7,963 nucleotides of DNA. Origin: CAVZRC01 sp052148775. Its GTDB lineage: Bacteria > Planctomycetota > Planctomycetia > Isosphaerales > Isosphaeraceae. This document shows positions 5,999-7,963 of the stretch, in pieces. Every line of letters begins with the position of its first letter. Position 1 is the first letter of the stretch. Position numbers and translations under genes: made by a program. The stretch lies in the NCBI GenBank assembly GCA_052148775.1, contig JBKQHM010000304.1, positions 1 through 7,963 of the forward strand, read 5' to 3'. The notes under the pieces were generated by a model. The model made no database searches and was not told the origin of the DNA. It was given only the letters and a program-made list of their open reading frames with translations.

Positions 5999-6646
5999 AT
6001 GAGGATCGGGCTGATCACAGACATTCACAACGATGCCAACTCGCTCTCGCGGGCTCTCGCGGCCCTGGAGGCCCGCGGCGTCGACCTCCTGGTCACCCTC
6101 GGAGACACCTGCGACGTCTGCCTCCCGGGGAGCGGCATCGTCGAGGTGGTGACGATGTTGCAGGAGCGACACGTGGTTGGGGTCTGGGGCAACCATGACT
6201 TCGCGCTCTGCCGCCAAGTCGACGACCGTGACCTCGCCCGTTACGCCGGCAGTCCGGTCCTCGAATTCATGGCCGGAATGCGGCCGACCCTGGTCGTGGG
6301 AGATTGTCATTTCAGCCACCTCGAGCCGCTTGGCGACCCGCATGACGTCACCCATCTCTGGTCCCTGAAGGATCAGCCGTTCGATTTCATGGAATTGGCC
6401 TCGCTCAGCTTCGCAGCCGTCAATCACCGTCTTCTCTTCATCGGCCATTACCACCGCTGGTGGGCGGCGACGCCGGAAGGGAGTCTGGGCTGGGCAGGGG
6501 ACCGACCGTTGGAGCTCGCGGCCGACCAGCGCTATTTTGTGGTCGTGGGCCCGGTGCTGGGCGGGTGGTGCGGCTGGCTCGACACCGACGCAGGCGTCCT
6601 GCTGCCGCTTCGAATCGGCGACGAGGTTCTCCCGCGATCGGAATGA
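5999..6646 (+). CDS. Calcineurin-like metallophosphoesterase
   Basis: 215 residues from ATG 5999. Seen: 'MRIGLITDIHND' (D8, H10), 'LVTLGDTCD' (D36), 'GVWGNHDF' (N65 H66 D67), 'CHFSHLEP' (H104/H107) and 'FIGHYH' (H150, H152), the complete two-metal site of this superfamily. Its compact length and its beginning right at the first motif resemble YfcE/MJ0936-type phosphodiesterases. Known: such enzymes hydrolyse phosphomono- or diesters, but the natural substrate is often unknown. The frame can be extended to ATG 5981 or TTG 5963. ATG 5999 is chosen because the family starts just before 'I-x-D-x-H', and GGGAG lies 11 bases upstream. It may be co-transcribed with the phosphoribosyltransferase gene, although a palindrome lies between them. 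Confidence 0.9.
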   Translation: MRIGLITDIHNDANSLSRALAALEARGVDLLVTLGDTCDVCLPGSGIVEVVTMLQERHVVGVWGNHDFALCRQVDDRDLARYAGSPVLEFMAGMRPTLVVGDCHFSHLEPLGDPHDVTHLWSLKDQPFDFMELASLSFAAVNHRLLFIGHYHRWWAATPEGSLGWAGDRPLELAADQRYFVVVGPVLGGWCGWLDTDAGVLLPLRIGDEVLPRSE

Positions 6647-6705
6647 TCCCAGCGCCGTCAACCGGAGAAGCGGTCCTTGTTCTCCAGGCATTCCTGGTCG
6701 TATCA

Positions 6706-6739
6706 GACGGGAAAAAACCCGAAACCTGGCCTGATCCCC
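6706..6739. repeat. Dispersed short repeat, copy 2
   Basis: The 34-nt partner of the 5080-5111 element in the same orientation, containing the palindromic core GGGAAAAAACCC. It follows the phosphoesterase stop by about 60 nt. Confidence 0.5.
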
Positions 6740-6864
6740 AACTCCCTCAGGACTTCAGATCGTTATTGCTTTGTGTTCATGTCTTTGCCAACTGGCGATC
6801 CGTGCCAATAGTTAGAGCGCAACTGCCTACTGAATTTGGATCTACAATAAACTTAATGCCATTC

Positions 6865-6894
6865 GAGACGCAGCTAGTTTCCTGGCTGCGTCTC
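6865..6894 (+). terminator. Strong hairpin, possible terminator
   Basis: GAGACGCAGC (6865-6874) pairs exactly with GCTGCGTCTC (6885-6894). Three further pairs (one G-U) extend the stem inward to 13 bp around the tetraloop TTTC. The plus strand continues CATTTCC, only a weak T-run, so intrinsic termination of the phosphoesterase transcript is possible but not proven. It could equally be a dispersed palindrome. Confidence 0.45.
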
Positions 6895-6946
6895 CATTTC
6901 CGCCGCCGTCTCCGTCTCCGACTCGCGTCCCAGCGTTTGAAGTTGG

Positions 6947-6977
6947 TCACGCCCTCCGGTAGGCTAGGGAGGGGTGA
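6947..6977 (+). promoter_or_regulatory. Bulged leader hairpin upstream of the HTHP-motif gene
   Basis: TCAC-CCCTCC (6947-6957, with G6951 bulged) pairs with GGAGGG-GTGA (6968-6977): ten base pairs and a 10-nt loop. It ends 36 nt before the ATG at 7014, so it would sit in the 5' leader. Any regulatory role is inferred only from position. Confidence 0.3.
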
Positions 6978-7013
6978 GTCCGTTTCGCGAATTGAGGTCG
7001 AGCGAAGAGGCGA

Positions 7014-7430
7014 ATGCCAGCACCAACGGGCGCGGATCTCCTGTACGAACTGGTCGTGCAACAGGCTCTCGAACAGGCCTGGAATGATTCACTTCCTGGC
7101 GACCCGGTTCAGCGGCACGAAGAGGGTGGCTGGATCTACATGGATAACACGACCGGGATGGTGGTGGTGCGCCGCGCTCTTGCAGGTGCGCAAGCGAGTT
7201 TGGATTTGGGCACGCCCCCGGTCGTTCCCGGTGCCGTCGTGGTCGCTACGTTCCACACCCACCCGAACCCGAGTGCCGAGGGATGGGAACCCGGTCCCAG
7301 CGCGGACGAAACGCAATCGGCATGGCTTTTCGGCGTACCATGTCTCATCCGCGCCGATGACGGCATTCATACAACCGGACCTACTTCGCGCCGAGGCGGG
7401 CTGACGGGCAGTCCGGGTTACCCGTTCTGA
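7014..7430 (+). CDS. JAB/DUF4329-like HTHP-motif protein
   Basis: 138 residues from ATG 7014, preceded by a purine-rich GAAGAGG. Seen: 'RHEEGGWIYMD' at 34-44 with acidic E36/E37, 'VVATFHTHPNP' at 76-86, 'GPSADE' at 94-99, and a Gly-rich tail 'RRGGLTGSPGYPF'. The acidic residue, HxHP and S/D cluster resemble the zinc site of JAB/JAMM metalloproteases and the DUF4329 group. The spacing after HTHP is longer than in classical JAMM (HxHPx7SxxD), and the last cluster reads S-A-D-E. Known: JAB-like domains cleave ubiquitin-like tails or isopeptide bonds, and some occur as modules of polymorphic toxins. No secretion signal or long N-terminal delivery region is present. A small immunity-like gene follows after 31 bp. 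Confidence 0.75.
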   Translation: MPAPTGADLLYELVVQQALEQAWNDSLPGDPVQRHEEGGWIYMDNTTGMVVVRRALAGAQASLDLGTPPVVPGAVVVATFHTHPNPSAEGWEPGPSADETQSAWLFGVPCLIRADDGIHTTGPTSRRGGLTGSPGYPF

Positions 7431-7449
7431 ACAAATGACCACATTCGCT

Positions 7450-7453
7450 GGAG
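7450..7453 (+). promoter_or_regulatory. Shine-Dalgarno site deciding the start at 7462
   Basis: GGAG eight bases before ATG 7462. The earlier in-frame ATG at 7435 has no such site, so the shorter protein is preferred. Confidence 0.7.
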
Positions 7454-7461
7454 AAAAGACC

Positions 7462-7692
7462 ATGGGAAAGAGTGTGGTGGGCCTTGCCGGCGACCAGGTA
7501 CTGGCCATTGCCCAGGCGGATGCAGCACGAGTCTACCGGGACTTGTCCCTGTACAGGATTCAACTCGTGCTGGAAGACGACGGCTGGCACGTCGATTACG
7601 AACTGAAGAATCCCAGGCTCAAAGGCGGCGGGCCACATTACATCATTGATGCCCACACAGGAGCCGTTATCTCCAAGCGGTATGAGCAATAA
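7462..7692 (+). CDS. Small NTF2-fold immunity- or PepSY-like protein
   Basis: 76 residues from ATG 7462. Seen: an N-terminal helix 'GDQVLAIAQADAARVYRDL' (10-28), then strands 'YRIQLVLEDDGWHVDYEL' (31-48), and 'GGGPHYIIDAHTGAVISKRY' (55-74). The pattern W-x-V ... GGGPxxxIDxxTGxVI resembles the NTF2-fold immunity family found beside polymorphic toxins; PepSY-type domains share the 'D-x-x-T-G' strand pair. No signal peptide is seen, so cytoplasmic action is likely. It follows the HTHP-motif gene by 31 bp on the same strand, which suggests a shared transcript. The immunity role is inferred from fold resemblance and position. Confidence 0.75.
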   Translation: MGKSVVGLAGDQVLAIAQADAARVYRDLSLYRIQLVLEDDGWHVDYELKNPRLKGGGPHYIIDAHTGAVISKRYEQ

Positions 7693-7847
7693 TGTCGCCA
7701 AGCGATCCGCTCGATTCGGCGTCACCAGGCAAACGGCCGACGCCGATCCAAGCTTTCTCAGCCCACCGCGACGGCCTTATATTGTTGAGCCGCGCGTCCA
7801 TTTGTTGGGTCTGACCGGGACTTCGCCTTGGTGAAGGGAGGGACGAG
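7693..7847. other. Short spacer, possible promoter for the last gene
   Basis: These 155 bp contain no supported gene. A TATATT at 7777-7782 could be a -10 box, but no good -35 hexamer is found at the proper distance. Confidence 0.25.
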
Positions 7848-7963
7848 ATGAAGACGTCGAGGAAGTTGGCCAGACGATTCAGCGTCGGCGACTGGGTTTC
7901 TTTCAACGTAGGAGCTCACGGGTTGGTGTCGCTGGAATCAAGCGACTTTGATCGCCGGCTCCA
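7848..7963 (+). CDS. Hypothetical protein, N-terminal 38 codons (runs off right edge)
   Basis: ATG 7848 follows a good ribosome site (GGAGG at 7837-7841, six bases upstream). The frame is open to the window end: 'MKTSRKLARRFSVGDWVSF' followed by 'NVGAHGLVSLESSDFDRRL'. The 'FSVGDWVSF' segment recalls short proteins with an SH3/KOW-like barrel that are common as unnamed genes in planctomycetes. This is recognition from memory, not a search. Function is unknown and the C-terminus is outside the window. Confidence 0.7.
   Translation, partial: MKTSRKLARRFSVGDWVSFNVGAHGLVSLESSDFDRRL

Larger units (their letters stand above)
6647..7013. other. Intergenic region with repeat and hairpins, partly AT-rich
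   Basis: No gene is supported in these 367 bp. It holds the second copy of the dispersed repeat (6706-6739), a comparatively AT-rich patch (about 6757-6865), a strong hairpin (6865-6894), a pyrimidine-rich run (about 6890-6930) and a bulged hairpin (6947-6977) just before the next gene. A TACAAT at 6843-6848 matches a -10 box at five of six positions but has no acceptable -35 partner. Confidence 0.5.

Noticed and set aside
5897..6691. 264-codon open frame on the minus strand
   Set aside because: It is antisense to the metallophosphoesterase, whose metal motifs are complete; no family is recognisable in the antisense reading.
6886..6930. Pyrimidine-rich CCGTCTCCGTCTCC run as a tandem repeat or CRISPR-like array
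   Set aside because: There are only two short units, with no regular spacers.

Overview
The window is high-GC bacterial DNA with accessory character. The best taxonomic guess is a planctomycete, probably Isosphaeraceae-like. This rests on the gene mix (a secreted ThuA-domain protein, a short 'FSVGDWVSF' hypothetical protein, a SbcD/YhaN-type pair, small toxin-antitoxin pairs, palindromic GC-rich intergenic repeats) and is inference, not proof. No rRNA, tRNA, CRISPR array or intact transposase is visible.

Layout. Everything from 1 to about 5163 is read on the minus strand. In order of transcription this arm holds: the eroded C-terminus of a 2-hydroxyacid dehydrogenase (4849-4998); a small putative antitoxin (4399-4617) whose partner PIN-domain toxin (4119-4402) is frameshifted and truncated; an intact nucleotidyltransferase-HEPN toxin-antitoxin pair with an 11-bp overlap (4052 to 3305); a GCGGAG/CTCCGC repeat-rich spacer; a secreted ThuA-domain protein (3123-2197); and a DNA repair exonuclease/ATPase pair, SbcD/YhaO-like (2121-835) followed 11 bp later by a YhaN-like ATPase (823 to the left edge). 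Everything from about 5284 to the right edge is read on the plus strand: a phosphoribosyltransferase-like protein, a compact metallophosphoesterase, a repeat-containing and comparatively AT-rich spacer, a JAB/DUF4329-like HTHP-motif protein, a small NTF2-fold-immunity/PepSY-like protein, and the start of a short hypothetical gene.

How the genes relate. The exonuclease/ATPase pair is a coherent DNA double-strand-break processing unit. The 3305-4617 block is a toxin-antitoxin cluster in which one module is intact and the other is decaying. The dehydrogenase remnant beside it, and a related 32-34 nt repeat found at both 5080 and 6706, suggest past rearrangement. The most suggestive candidate for an under-described system is the 7014-7692 pair, a metalloprotease-like HTHP protein followed by a small immunity-like protein. 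The MNT-HEPN pair is also notable because the expected catalytic His of the HEPN motif appears to be Thr.
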